Positions 24,265 to 33,657 are shown, counted from the first letter of the stretch. The stretch: DNA of 42,967 bases from Lactobacillus kefiranofaciens (GCF_900103655.1 NZ_FMXC01000018.1:1-42967), one strand, 5' to 3'. The notes: generated by a model not told the origin, from the sequence alone. Numbers and translations: made by a program.

Positions 24265-25419
24265 TTAAGCCTTATATCTAGATTTGCCGTTCAAATAAGT
24301 TTCGCTCAAAGTCATATCTGGATTTAAAATTAAGAAATCAGCATCTTTATCTGGTGCGATTGTCCCACATTGATCCAAAATATGAGCACTCTTAGCAGGA
24401 ACGTAACTTGCCATCATCACAGCCTTTTCCGGAGTAACGATGTTCCAGTCAACTACATTCTTAATTGCTTGCTTTAATTGCAAAATTGAGCCGGCTAAGT
24501 TATCGCCATCCTTCAGGCGAGCCATTCCATCTTTTACATAAACTGGCAATTCACCTAGCATGTAGTCGCCATCAGGCATCATGCCAGCTTCCATACAGTC
24601 AGTAATCAAGGCAATATGTTCTGGACCAACGGCATTAATCAAGGCCTTGGCCATTGAAGGCTGAACGTGGTGACCATCACAGATCAATTCATCGGTTACA
24701 TTATTCAAAGCCATGGCAGCATTAGAGATTGATGGGGTGTGGTGACTTGGATCAGGCATCCCGTTATAAGTATGGGTGAACATTGTTGCCCCTGCTTCAA
24801 CGCCACGCACTGCTTCTTCAAAGCTAGCGCTTGAGTGACCTAAGGCTACAACGACTCCTTCCTTAACTGCTTCACGAATAAATTCTTTAGAGCCCTTTCT
24901 TTCTGGCGCCATTGAAATCTTACGCAGCATCCCATCAGAAGCTTTAAGCCATTTATTAAACTCATCAATATCTGGATCCATCATATACTTAGGATTTTCT
25001 GCACCAGCATGCTCTTCGGTAAAGAATGGTCCTTCAAAGTGAATCCCTTGAATCTTGGCTCCTTCTTCTTGACCCTTGTGCTTTGCAAACATTTCACAAA
25101 TTCTGATCAAAGTTGAGCTAGCAGCCGTAATCGTAGTTGGCATCCAGGAAGTTACCCCTGCGCTAAGCAATCCCTTAGAAATCTTATTAATGCCTTCCCA
25201 GTCGCTCTTCATTGTATCTTCACGAAGCGAACCGTGAATGTGCGTATCAACTAAGCCCGGAGCCACCCATTTACCGGAGTAATCAACAATCTTGCCCGCC
25301 GGCTTTTCCTGTTCTGGATAAAAGAAGCCAAACTTGCCATCATCTTGAATTTCCAAGTAGCCGCCATTTTCCGTTCTATTTTCTAAGAAAAACTTGTCTG
25401 CATGAATGTAATAAGCCAT
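24265..25419 (-). CDS. nagA: N-acetylglucosamine-6-phosphate deacetylase
   Basis: A 384-residue amidohydrolase that converts GlcNAc-6-P to GlcN-6-P and acetate, feeding glycolysis or wall synthesis. Metal- and substrate-binding motifs are in order: VDTHIHGS (metal His pair), HFEGPF with metal Glu, ALGHSSASFEEA, FTHTYNGM, GHHV and the catalytic Asp in ALITDCMEAG. ATG at 25417-25419. The divergent promoter region has a NagR/YvoA-like operator overlapping the -35 zone and a cre-like box, so induction by GlcNAc-6-P and carbon repression are likely. Confidence 0.92.
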   Translation of the reverse strand: MAYYIHADKFFLENRTENGGYLEIQDDGKFGFFYPEQEKPAGKIVDYSGKWVAPGLVDTHIHGSLREDTMKSDWEGINKISKGLLSAGVTSWMPTTITAASSTLIRICEMFAKHKGQEEGAKIQGIHFEGPFFTEEHAGAENPKYMMDPDIDEFNKWLKASDGMLRKISMAPERKGSKEFIREAVKEGVVVALGHSSASFEEAVRGVEAGATMFTHTYNGMPDPSHHTPSISNAAMALNNVTDELICDGHHVQPSMAKALINAVGPEHIALITDCMEAGMMPDGDYMLGELPVYVKDGMARLKDGDNLAGSILQLKQAIKNVVDWNIVTPEKAVMMASYVPAKSAHILDQCGTIAPDKDADFLILNPDMTLSETYLNGKSRYKA

Positions 25420-25446
25420 ATGAATCTTCTCTCTTTACTTTTTAAT

Positions 25447-25460
25447 AATAATCGCTTTCA
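25447..25460 (-). promoter_or_regulatory. cre-like box near the nagA promoter
   Basis: TGAAAGCGATTATT on the minus strand matches the CcpA cre consensus except at the last two bases. It lies just downstream of the nagA TATAAT (25469-25474), a position that would block transcription. Confidence 0.4.
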
Positions 25461-25483
25461 ATATCTTTATTATATCTAATAAA

Positions 25484-25499
25484 ATTGGTCAATACCAGT
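25484..25499. promoter_or_regulatory. NagR/YvoA (GntR) type operator between nagA and GH31
   Basis: ACTGGTATTGACCAAT on the minus strand is close to the palindromic dre site bound by NagR/DasR-family regulators (consensus near A-TGGTCTAGACCA-T). It lies upstream of the nagA -10 and about 80 bp upstream of the GH31 start, so it may control both. Confidence 0.65.
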
Positions 25500-25576
25500 T
25501 TTATTACATTTGCACAAAAACTTTTTCTTTTTTTCGTTATAATAAAGGTAACAAATTAATTTAGGAAGAAAGCAAT

Positions 25577-28500
25577 ATGACACAAAATACGCAAACAGAA
25601 AGACACCAATTAGGCCAACTTATCGGTGCTAATAAATGTGATCATTATTATGAGCTTCATTACTCCACCGGGGAGATCGCTCGTCTCTATATCTTAGCTG
25701 AAGGAATATTCCGTTATTTTCTTGATCCGACTAAGAAGTTTGACGAGAATCATTCTTCTTTCGTTGACCTATCGCAATTTAATAATAGTTATTTCGAAAA
25801 ATCCAAGCCTAAAGCAACTAGCGATTCTTTAATCATCAGTTCAGGCAATTATCAGCTTATTTTCCAACAAAAACCTGCTGTGATGAATATCTTTGATGAA
25901 ACTCTGCATCGCAGCCGAGTAATGCAATCAAGCCCGCTAGAATTAGGTGGCGGACAAACTACTGAAATCTTGAAACAGCACACCAATGAATTTTACTTTG
26001 GCGGTGGGATGCAGAATGGCTATTTCAGTCATAAAGGTCAAATTATTAATATTAAGCGTGACCATATTACTGGTAAAGGTGGCGTCCTTACCCAAATACC
26101 ATTTTTCTGGGCTAATTCCGGTTTTGGTGAATTAAGAAATACCGAAGCTAGTGGCACTTATGATTTTGGCAAGACTAGTCAAGAAGCAACTATTTTAAGA
26201 CATGATACTGCTATTTTCGATACCTTTTACTTATTAGGCAACTCACCTAAAGATATTTTGACTAAATACTTTGCACTGACTGGTAAACCACTAATGCCGC
26301 CTAAGTATGCATTAGGCTTAGGCCATATTGGCAACTTTTTAACCACGATGTGGCAGCCTGGCGAAGCTAAAGAACGCAATGCTACTATGTTTGAAGATGG
26401 CAACTACTATACTCGTACCACTAATCCTGAGCATTCTAACGGCAAGGCTTCACTTAACGGCGAAGAAGAATTTCAATTCTCTGCACGAGCAATGGTAGAC
26501 CGTTATGAAAAGCAGCACTTCAAATTAAGCTGGATGATTCCTAATTATCAAGTCCAAGATATTGACGCGGAGGCAATGACTAGCTTCAGCGATTATGCAG
26601 CTAGTCACGGCGTGAACGCTGGTTTATGGAGCGAACATGAAACGCCTAAAGCCACGCCTGACACTACTTTTATTCAAACTAATACTAGTGATCCCAAAAT
26701 TTTAAAAGATGACGCGCTAATCTTGCGCGATAATTTGAAACGCAAGCGGCCACTGATTTTTTCTAATACAGGAATCGCTGGCAGTCAGTATCGAACCATG
26801 CTAGCCTTCGGTGATATTGGTGGCAATTGGGAGAACATCCCTACTCAAGTAGCAGGCTTTTTAGGTGCGAGCTTATCAGGGCAGCCATTAGTTGGTAGTG
26901 CCGTTGACGGAACCGCCGGAGGTGGCAACGCGCAGATTAGCATTCGTGATTTTGAGTGGAAGGCATTTACGCCAATTTTATTTAACCTAGACGACCAAGG
27001 CGATTTTAGCAAAACGCCATTTGCTTATAACAGCAAGATGACCAAGATTAACCGCGCTTACTTAAAATTGCGTGAGCAGCTGCAGACTTATCTCTACACC
27101 TTAATCTATCGTGCTCAAGTTGGTGAGCCAATCATGCGGCCGCTATTCTTAGAATTTCCACATGAGCAGATCAACTACACGCCACAAGTTGGACATGAAT
27201 TTATGTTGGGACCTAACTTATTAATTTCTCCAATCGTTAATGGTCGTGAAGATGGCAATGGCAATTCGAGAAAGGACAATCTCTATCTGCCAAATCATCG
27301 GACAATGTGGGTCGACTTGTTCAATGGGCAAAAATACTTAGGTGGCCGCGTTTATAACAAACAGTCTTATCCATCTTGGCACTTACCGGTCTTCGTACGT
27401 GGTGGGTCAATCTTTGACTTAGGCGATCGGAATTATGTTCTCTACCCACAAGGCAGAAGCAAGATGGTCACCTACGATGACAACGGCTATAATGATTATT
27501 CGAGAAATCATGTAGCAACGCAAATCAGCAGTGATCTAGAAGCCAGCAAGTTAACCATTACTATCGATCCAACTCAAGGCGACTTCAGCACTTTCCAAAC
27601 AGAAAATACGACCAACCTCAATATCATGTGTGATGGTTATCCTGACGGCATTACTGTTAAAGTCAACGATCACGAAATCAATATGCAAGAATATGGTACA
27701 GTTGATACCTTTGCTCATGCTAAGGAAGGATTCTTCTTTAATACCAATTACAGCTGGATACCAGAGTTTGATCAATACCAAGAAAAGAAACAAACGGCTT
27801 TGCAGATTAAATTGGCTAAGCGTGATATCACGGATTCTAAGATTGAAATTACGATCCGCAACTTTAGATATGGCAATGAGACTTTAGTCCACGCCATTAC
27901 AGATTCGCTATTGCGTTCACCTAAGCAGCCAACAGTTGATCCTGATAAGCTTAGCTCACATTCACTGACAGTAGTTTGGCCACAATTAACTGATCAAGTT
28001 CAAATTGAAGTCAATGGTATTCTGCATGATGGAATTGACGGCAACTCCTTCACTTTCCACGAATTAGTGCCAAACACGCGCTACACTCTACGTCTACGCT
28101 ACGTTGCTAAAAACAAAGTTTCTGAATGGTCCGACCCGTTCGGTGCTATTACTAAACCAGATCCGATGACTTACGCGATTGACGATATTCAAGCTACTAG
28201 CAGTTTAATCAGCCAAAAAGATCATCCAATCGAATATTTGACTGACCTAAAGCTAGCTAGCGAATGGGAAACGATTAATGGCGTTAGCGAAGACAAGCCA
28301 TTAGTACTTAACTTCAAGTTCAATCAATTAGAGCACCTAAGTCGAATGGTATGGGTGCCAAGAAAAATTGATCATCAAGGCAATCCAGTCGAAGTTAGCG
28401 TTGAGACTTCAACTGATGGTACTAACTTCAAGCCATACGGCGAACGACTTGCTTGGAAGTCAGACAGCAAGAATAAAGTTGTCGGCTTGAGAGATGTCGA

Positions 28501-28597
28501 AGCTAAGGCAATTAAACTGAAAGTCTATAAATCATCTGGTCCGTTTGTCGCTGCTAAGGAAGTTATCTTCTTTAGAGAAAAGAAAAATAATGACTAA
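25577..28597 (+). CDS. GH31 glycoside hydrolase with FN3 and discoidin-like domains
   Basis: A 1006-residue, apparently cytoplasmic enzyme (no signal peptide). The N-terminal beta-sandwich (to about 230) is followed by the GH31 barrel (about 235-620). The acid/base is likely Asp413 (FGDIGGNW) and the nucleophile perhaps in ILKDDAL (378-379), which aligns with the LKxDVAW strand of related enzymes; that is less sure. SLSGQPLVGSAVDG and a beta-sandwich domain follow, then FN3 (about 790-855) and an F5/8 type C-like domain (about 870-1000). This layout resembles GH31 alpha-N-acetylgalactosaminidases and alpha-galactosidases. The shared NagR-like operator supports an amino-sugar substrate. ATG at 25577 follows TAGGAAGAAAG; TATAAT lies at 25538-25543. 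Confidence 0.8.
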   Translation: MTQNTQTERHQLGQLIGANKCDHYYELHYSTGEIARLYILAEGIFRYFLDPTKKFDENHSSFVDLSQFNNSYFEKSKPKATSDSLIISSGNYQLIFQQKPAVMNIFDETLHRSRVMQSSPLELGGGQTTEILKQHTNEFYFGGGMQNGYFSHKGQIINIKRDHITGKGGVLTQIPFFWANSGFGELRNTEASGTYDFGKTSQEATILRHDTAIFDTFYLLGNSPKDILTKYFALTGKPLMPPKYALGLGHIGNFLTTMWQPGEAKERNATMFEDGNYYTRTTNPEHSNGKASLNGEEEFQFSARAMVDRYEKQHFKLSWMIPNYQVQDIDAEAMTSFSDYAASHGVNAGLWSEHETPKATPDTTFIQTNTSDPKILKDDALILRDNLKRKRPLIFSNTGIAGSQYRTMLAFGDIGGNWENIPTQVAGFLGASLSGQPLVGSAVDGTAGGGNAQISIRDFEWKAFTPILFNLDDQGDFSKTPFAYNSKMTKINRAYLKLREQLQTYLYTLIYRAQVGEPIMRPLFLEFPHEQINYTPQVGHEFMLGPNLLISPIVNGREDGNGNSRKDNLYLPNHRTMWVDLFNGQKYLGGRVYNKQSYPSWHLPVFVRGGSIFDLGDRNYVLYPQGRSKMVTYDDNGYNDYSRNHVATQISSDLEASKLTITIDPTQGDFSTFQTENTTNLNIMCDGYPDGITVKVNDHEINMQEYGTVDTFAHAKEGFFFNTNYSWIPEFDQYQEKKQTALQIKLAKRDITDSKIEITIRNFRYGNETLVHAITDSLLRSPKQPTVDPDKLSSHSLTVVWPQLTDQVQIEVNGILHDGIDGNSFTFHELVPNTRYTLRLRYVAKNKVSEWSDPFGAITKPDPMTYAIDDIQATSSLISQKDHPIEYLTDLKLASEWETINGVSEDKPLVLNFKFNQLEHLSRMVWVPRKIDHQGNPVEVSVETSTDGTNFKPYGERLAWKSDSKNKVVGLRDVEAKAIKLKVYKSSGPFVAAKEVIFFREKKNND

Positions 28598-28600
28598 ATG

Positions 28601-28630
28601 AAAAAAGCTCTCTTAATTGAGGGCTTTTTT
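28601..28630. terminator. Bidirectional terminator after GH31
   Basis: AAAAAAGCTCTC pairs with GAGGGCTTTTTT (one G-U) around AATT region. It serves the GH31 gene and perhaps the convergent ATPase gene. Confidence 0.8.
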
Positions 28631-28638
28631 GAGTGCGA

Positions 28639-29922
28639 TTAATAATTGTGTTTTTCTGCAGCTAGCAAAAATTTATATAGTGGCTTTACTTGTATTTGGA
28701 TTTCATTAGCTTCAATAGTTTCTTCTTGGTTCCAGGTAATTATCTCAAAATGATCAATTTTCTTATCTTTTTGAGCTAAGGTCGTCAATGCCGCAATTTC
28801 TCTTTCTTTTGAGAAATCGTCTAACTCCCATGCTACTTGAACGGCTGTCTTAACAGAGGGCAAATAGAAATCTAAATCAATTTTATTTTTTGCAGAGTGA
28901 AGATAATACATATCCTCTTTGTATTTATTATATAAGGTAATTGCCACCATATTTTCCAATAAGACGGGATCCTTTTGAAATAAAAACAGGTTTAAGATTC
29001 CATTATCCAAAAAATAAAATTTAGGGGTAGATTCTCGTTCAGCAAACTTGCTAGCATAATTTTTTATATCAAATAATAAATATGCTTCTTTAGCATAATT
29101 AATATATTTAATCGCTATTTGCGTACTAATAGGATTTTGGGTCTGTTTAACACTAGTAGCTAAACGACTATAACTAACCTCATGCATCACAGTCTCTGCG
29201 ATCTTCGAGATTAAAAGTCTTAAGGATTCAACATTTCTAACACTATTCCTAGTCACAATATCTCCCAAGAAAATATTTTGATAGATATTAGTCAAATAAT
29301 TACGCGGTACAATCTGGTTTAAGCTATCTGGCAAGCCACCATTTTCTAAATAAGACTGACAGCCTTGCACTATTTTAGCTCGCATCTGCGTTGTCAGCAT
29401 TGCTTCTTCATCGTGTTGGATATTTTTAGCAGTCAGATATTCAGTAAAGTTATAGGGCGTAACATACTTCATCATGTATCGCCCACCTAATCTACTTATG
29501 ATTTCTGAGCTCATCATCTTGGAATTGCTACCAGTAATGTAAACTCGTTCACCTTGATCGGCTAATCTTCTTGCAAAACGTTCCCAGCCATCAATATTTT
29601 GAATTTCATCAAAAAAGAAATATGGTTGTTTATCCGTCATTTCACTGGCCGCAGCGACTATTGTATCCAAATCGCTTAACTTCATTTCGTTTAAGCGTTC
29701 ATCTTCAAAATTAACATAAATAATTTGATTCCAATCTGCACCTTTTTCAACCAAATCACGAGCTAATTTATGCATAATTGTCGTTTTACCAGCTCGCCGC
29801 ATCCCTACTAACACATAATTGTCATTGGGTTCAAAGAAATAATCTCGTGGGATAATCTTTTGCTTTTTAATAATCCTTCTTTGTAGGTAAATTACACTTT
29901 TAATTAAATCTGTATTTATCAT
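28639..29922 (-). CDS. AAA ATPase with DUF4143 C-terminal domain
   Basis: A 427-residue ATPase of the AAA_14/DUF4143 group. Walker A is GMRRAGKTT (40-48) and Walker B FFFDEIQ (D105/E106); ARRLADQGERVYITGSNSKM holds the sensor segment. The C-terminal part has the DUF4143 winged-helix-like region and a nuclease-like fold (KNKIDLDFYL, TAVQVAWELDD). The function of these widespread ATPases is not settled. ATG at 29920-29922 follows AAGGTGG at 7 nt. Three operator-like repeats precede it, suggesting autoregulation. It is isolated between two terminators. Confidence 0.8.
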   Translation of the reverse strand: MINTDLIKSVIYLQRRIIKKQKIIPRDYFFEPNDNYVLVGMRRAGKTTIMHKLARDLVEKGADWNQIIYVNFEDERLNEMKLSDLDTIVAAASEMTDKQPYFFFDEIQNIDGWERFARRLADQGERVYITGSNSKMMSSEIISRLGGRYMMKYVTPYNFTEYLTAKNIQHDEEAMLTTQMRAKIVQGCQSYLENGGLPDSLNQIVPRNYLTNIYQNIFLGDIVTRNSVRNVESLRLLISKIAETVMHEVSYSRLATSVKQTQNPISTQIAIKYINYAKEAYLLFDIKNYASKFAERESTPKFYFLDNGILNLFLFQKDPVLLENMVAITLYNKYKEDMYYLHSAKNKIDLDFYLPSVKTAVQVAWELDDFSKEREIAALTTLAQKDKKIDHFEIITWNQEETIEANEIQIQVKPLYKFLLAAEKHNY

Positions 29923-29935
29923 TTTTGCCACCTTA

Positions 29936-30013
29936 TTAACTATACTTAACAGATTACCATGTTTTCGTTAAGTATAGTTAATGAAAAGTAGTATTTTTGT
30001 TAACTATACTTAA
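29936..30013. repeat. Three TTAACTATACTTAA boxes at 32-bp spacing
   Basis: The 14-bp motif occurs at 29936-29949 (direct), 29968-29981 (inverted) and 30000-30013 (direct), all exact. The spacing is three helical turns and the array ends 14 bp upstream of the AAA ATPase start codon, covering its promoter. This looks like a cooperative operator. Confidence 0.7.
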
Positions 30014-30022
30014 TAAATTAGC

Positions 30023-30064
30023 AAAAAAGATCTCTATTCTTCCCAATCGAAAAATAGAGATCTT
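30023..30064 (-). terminator. Terminator of the YibE/F-hydrolase operon
   Basis: AAGATCTCTATT pairs with AATAGAGATCTT (perfect 12 bp) and is followed by TTTTTG on the minus strand, after the alpha/beta hydrolase gene. Confidence 0.85.
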
Positions 30065-30088
30065 ATTTCTTTTACTGTATTTGTGAGC

Positions 30089-30910
30089 CTATTCGCCCCA
30101 CTCGCTCTTCAGCCATTCCATCGCTAAATTAAACCAATGAGCGACATGTGGATTTTCCTGCCACTCGCATCCCTTGGTTTGCACATTATGTCTAGCCAAA
30201 GAGAAACCGTGATAGCCATGATTAAACAAGTGAACCTCAGTTTTCACCTTATTTTTATTCAATGCTGTAATATATTCGATCGAATTATCAATCAAAACAA
30301 CCGGATCATCCCATGCTTGAAAAACAAATGTGTCCGGTGTTTCACGTGTAACACCAACCGCACTATCTAATAAATCTGCCTCTTCCGGCATCTTATCCTT
30401 TTCATCATCCGGAATTGGAAAACCAATTTTAGCAATATTGATCAATGGATAACCTAAAATCGTTTTATTCGGCATAACTTCTTCTTTAGTAAAGCCATAT
30501 TTATTTTGATAATCACCATTCAGCGCCATATTATTAGCTACACTAACCACATGACCGCCTGCCGAAAAACCGATCGTTAAAACCTTATCAACATCCAAAT
30601 GATATTCCGCCGCATGCTCTCTAAAGTACTTGATAGTGGTTAAAACATCTAACCCTGCATCAGGATAAATCTTGCCTGGATCGCTAACTAAATTGTAATC
30701 GACTATCACACTGTTAAAGCCTTGATTATTAAAAGCCAAAGCAACTGGTTCGCCTTCTCTTTTAGGCAAATGATCGAAGCTGCCACCAGGGACAACAACT
30801 GCCAAAGGTCGCTTTTGCTCTACTAGTTCTGGATTCGGTTCCAGCATATAAGTATGTACTTGATATTCACGATTATTAAAATTAGTCAGCGTTAGATTTT
30901 TTGTTTCCAT
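30089..30910 (-). CDS. Alpha/beta hydrolase, esterase-like
   Basis: A 273-residue cytoplasmic hydrolase. The nucleophile elbow is GFSAGGH (Ser about 118), an oxyanion PGGSFDHL segment lies near residue 41, and the catalytic His is in NHGYHGFSL; the Asp is probably in the AWDDPVV segment. This pattern fits BD-FAE/acetyl-esterase-like enzymes acting on carbohydrate acetyl or short-chain esters; the substrate is unknown. ATG at 30908-30910 overlaps the end of the YibE/F gene upstream by 29 nt, so it is the last gene of a three-gene operon. Confidence 0.85.
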   Translation of the reverse strand: METKNLTLTNFNNREYQVHTYMLEPNPELVEQKRPLAVVVPGGSFDHLPKREGEPVALAFNNQGFNSVIVDYNLVSDPGKIYPDAGLDVLTTIKYFREHAAEYHLDVDKVLTIGFSAGGHVVSVANNMALNGDYQNKYGFTKEEVMPNKTILGYPLINIAKIGFPIPDDEKDKMPEEADLLDSAVGVTRETPDTFVFQAWDDPVVLIDNSIEYITALNKNKVKTEVHLFNHGYHGFSLARHNVQTKGCEWQENPHVAHWFNLAMEWLKSEWGE

Positions 30911-31667
30911 ATTTTAACCTCTTCTTGCTCATCCCTCTAGACAACATAAATGATGACAGCGGTACTGTTAATATAACTCCAATTAAAGAATACATGATAA
31001 TCAAGGCTTCGTTAACAAAAAGCTTCTCATTAAGAACTTCACCAATTGTGTAATGCAAACGGAAATACCATAAGAATAATGATAGGAAGCTACCAAACAT
31101 CCCAAATAAAATAGTGTTCATGGCGGTCCCCAAGACGTCGTTGCCGATCTTAGTACCACTACCCATCAAGTCTTCTTCGCTGATATCCGGATTGTGCTTC
31201 TTAATTTCTAACAGACCTGAGCTCATCGCTACCGCGGCTTCCGCAATCGCACCTAGCGTTGAGAAAATCGCAACAGTAACAGCGATCATTGGATAACTCA
31301 ATCCTGGCATCTGTGATAAACCAACCAGAATTTCTCCTGCTTCTGGCCCCAAACCGGCAGCTTGCGCCAAATATTGGCAACCTAGAATAAATAAACTAGT
31401 AATCAAGCACACCAAGAAGGCAGAATAGAATGAGTTTTTAGCAACTGTATAATCATGCGTGCCTAAGAAAATGATAGTTACTAATTTTAGTGGAATAAAA
31501 ATCAAGGTCAAAATTGCAATGTTCAAGCCCCATGAGATCAACATTGCTACTAAAATTAGCAACAGGGTGTTAATAATTACACTAAAGAAACTACGGATTC
31601 CCGTCTCACCGCCAACGATCGTCATCAAGATCGCCAAGATAATAATTAAAGCAGTTAAGGTACTCAT
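30882..31667 (-). CDS. YibE/F-like membrane protein, second subunit
   Basis: A 261-residue membrane protein with about seven hydrophobic helices and the YibE/F signature of charged motifs between helices (EAAVAMSSGLLEIKKHNPDI, GTKIGNDVLGTAMNTILFG). Family function is unknown; an export or mechanosensing role has been proposed without proof that I know. The start codon overlaps the upstream YibE/F gene by four bases (ATGA). Confidence 0.8.
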   Translation of the reverse strand: MSTLTALIIILAILMTIVGGETGIRSFFSVIINTLLLILVAMLISWGLNIAILTLIFIPLKLVTIIFLGTHDYTVAKNSFYSAFLVCLITSLFILGCQYLAQAAGLGPEAGEILVGLSQMPGLSYPMIAVTVAIFSTLGAIAEAAVAMSSGLLEIKKHNPDISEEDLMGSGTKIGNDVLGTAMNTILFGMFGSFLSLFLWYFRLHYTIGEVLNEKLFVNEALIIMYSLIGVILTVPLSSFMLSRGMSKKRLKYGNKKSNAD

Positions 31668-32797
31668 TTATTCTCACCCTCTTTCTTAAACAAGCTCTTC
31701 CAATCTCTATCTTTAATAAAGAGCAGACTGCATCCCGTAGCAAAGATTACAGTTAAGACAATCCCAATTGCGGAAATTACGCTCTGTGTAGCTCCTAGCG
31801 ACAAGGTGAAGCCAAAGGTTGACCCCAGGGTGTTGTTATCCCGCAAATATAGAATTGTTTCAGGCAAAGCTCCAGCGATGAAAATTAGAACCAAAACGTT
31901 GATCAGCGGCCCCATGATTTCTTGGCCCATGGTTCGACCACTCTTAATTAGCTGCTTCATCGTAATGTCTTTCTTAGTTTGGATTAATTCGTACAAACTA
32001 GAAATAATATCGGTAGCTTCATCCATGACCGCACCTAAGATTCCGATTAAGGTTTGCGCCAAAAATAATCCTCTTGGGTCTTGGGTTGCATAATCACCCG
32101 TCTCATATTTCATCTCAGATTCACCGGTTAATTTCATGATCACGTAACACAGTGCAAATGAGACAAACACACCCAATAAGGTGGCTAGCCAAGTAGCCAG
32201 CATCTTTTTATTAAGGCCCTGCACGATTAGCAAGCTAAAGAATGAGAAAATAATATTGGCCAGACTAAATAGCAAAATAATATGTGACCCATTCAAGTGC
32301 ACATCCCAGATAATAATCAAGTAAAAGATCAACCAACTGAGGGCCATCGAACTTACTAGTAAAATTGCATGCTTACCTGAAATGGCGACCATCAATGCAA
32401 TCGTAATCGTCACAACCAGGACTAAGACCCAGTCACGCTTTGGATTTACGATCGCTGGATCGCCTTCTTTAATATTGACGAAAATCCGCTGATGCGCGCG
32501 ATATTTCTGTGTCGTAAGCTGGGAAGGGTAATAGATATTTTTCGTCGTAAAAGTTTTACCCTTGTGTTTACCCGATAAAACCTTCAAATGCAGGATCTGC
32601 TTACGCGTTTGATCCTGGTTCTTATAAACGTCTTCGTTTTTCTCGACGAGCGTATCTTTAATGTTGGCATCGGTGATAATTGCCACGTCATCTTTTTGAT
32701 AAATATCCGTCGCAAAATATGCCAAAATCGTGAAGATTGCTCCGATAAGCGCGACGATCAGTGCCGCCGTATAGCGCTTCTTCCATTTAAACTTCAT
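31664..32797 (-). CDS. YibE/F-like membrane protein, first subunit
   Basis: A 377-residue protein with one N-terminal helix (about 10-30), an extracytoplasmic beta-rich domain (about 35-125), and seven further helices. The central GAVMDEATDIISSLYELIQT segment is the recognisable YibE/F motif and mirrors the one in the partner gene. Together the two should form one membrane complex. ATG at 32795-32797. It leads the operon and follows a terminator. Confidence 0.8.
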   Translation of the reverse strand: MKFKWKKRYTAALIVALIGAIFTILAYFATDIYQKDDVAIITDANIKDTLVEKNEDVYKNQDQTRKQILHLKVLSGKHKGKTFTTKNIYYPSQLTTQKYRAHQRIFVNIKEGDPAIVNPKRDWVLVLVVTITIALMVAISGKHAILLVSSMALSWLIFYLIIIWDVHLNGSHIILLFSLANIIFSFFSLLIVQGLNKKMLATWLATLLGVFVSFALCYVIMKLTGESEMKYETGDYATQDPRGLFLAQTLIGILGAVMDEATDIISSLYELIQTKKDITMKQLIKSGRTMGQEIMGPLINVLVLIFIAGALPETILYLRDNNTLGSTFGFTLSLGATQSVISAIGIVLTVIFATGCSLLFIKDRDWKSLFKKEGENK

Positions 32798-32841
32798 TTT
32801 TCACAACTTCCTATTATGTATCGTTATAGTATTTACTCTAA

Positions 32842-32870
32842 AACAAAAGGCAACCTAATGTTAGGTTGTC
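32842..32870 (-). terminator. Terminator of the MerR-like gene
   Basis: GACAACCTAA pairs with TTAGGTTGCC region (32849-32870), followed by TTTTGTTTT on the minus strand. Confidence 0.8.
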
Positions 32871-32892
32871 TTCCAATTCTTAAGGTTTTTGT

Positions 32893-33630
32893 TTAAAACT
32901 TAAAGATTCTTTGCCACCAGTGTTCCTTCTGTTCTGGCAGTTGCATATCTTCCAAAGTTCGGTGAACATTAGCAGTAGCACGCTTTTTGGCATTTTCCTT
33001 CGCTTTAGAAATAATTTCATCATGCATTTCTGCTTGGCTTTTATGCATGTCCTCTTTTACTTCTTCACACTTTTCTTCAGGATCCTTAGGCTTTTTATCA
33101 TCAAGCACAATTCCTGAAATATCAGGCAAAGCTTCTATCTTGTCGGTATTATCCTTAGGAGCTGCCAATTGCTTTTGTGCTTTGATCAAATCTTCATTTT
33201 GCTTTTGAATGACATTAAGCTGCTTTTGCAAGGAACTAATCGCCTCATTCTGATTAGAAATTGTCTTTTGCAGAGTATTCAGCAATTTAACCACCTGCTG
33301 AGTATCCATCACATCTTGCGGCGTATACTCAGTTTTTGTTTTAGCTACTGGAGTTTCATCTTTTTCACTAACTGCATAAATTTGACGAGCAGCTTCTTGT
33401 AAAGTTAAGCCACTATTTTTAGATAAGCGGTGAAAAGCCTTTAGATCGTCAATATCTTTTTGATGATATAAACGCGCCTTTTGCTTAGTACGGGCAAAAT
33501 AATCTGCTTTACCCGTCACCCTTTCCACGATTAAGGAATATTTTCTTAATGTAGCTACACTAATCCCTAATTCTTTAGCAGCTGCCTTAGGAGCAGCCAG
33601 TTCTTCAAAATCATGCTTGTTAGTCGTCAT
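32893..33630 (-). CDS. MerR-like HTH protein with coiled coil
   Basis: A 245-residue protein with an N-terminal winged HTH of MerR type (APKAAAKELGISVATLRKYS, then ARLYHQKDIDDLKAF) and a long coiled coil from about 105 to 160 (LLNTLQKTISNQNEAISSLQ). A charged tail follows, ending WWQRIFKF, which may be amphipathic. It has no effector domain of classical MerR regulators. The architecture resembles RacA-type chromosome-anchoring proteins or plasmid partition/replication helpers; I cannot decide. ATG at 33628-33630. It follows ddl by 27 nt in the same direction and may be co-transcribed. Confidence 0.65.
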   Translation of the reverse strand: MTTNKHDFEELAAPKAAAKELGISVATLRKYSLIVERVTGKADYFARTKQKARLYHQKDIDDLKAFHRLSKNSGLTLQEAARQIYAVSEKDETPVAKTKTEYTPQDVMDTQQVVKLLNTLQKTISNQNEAISSLQKQLNVIQKQNEDLIKAQKQLAAPKDNTDKIEALPDISGIVLDDKKPKDPEEKCEEVKEDMHKSQAEMHDEIISKAKENAKKRATANVHRTLEDMQLPEQKEHWWQRIFKF

Positions 33631-33657
33631 TAAAATCTACCTCGATAATTTTTGGCA

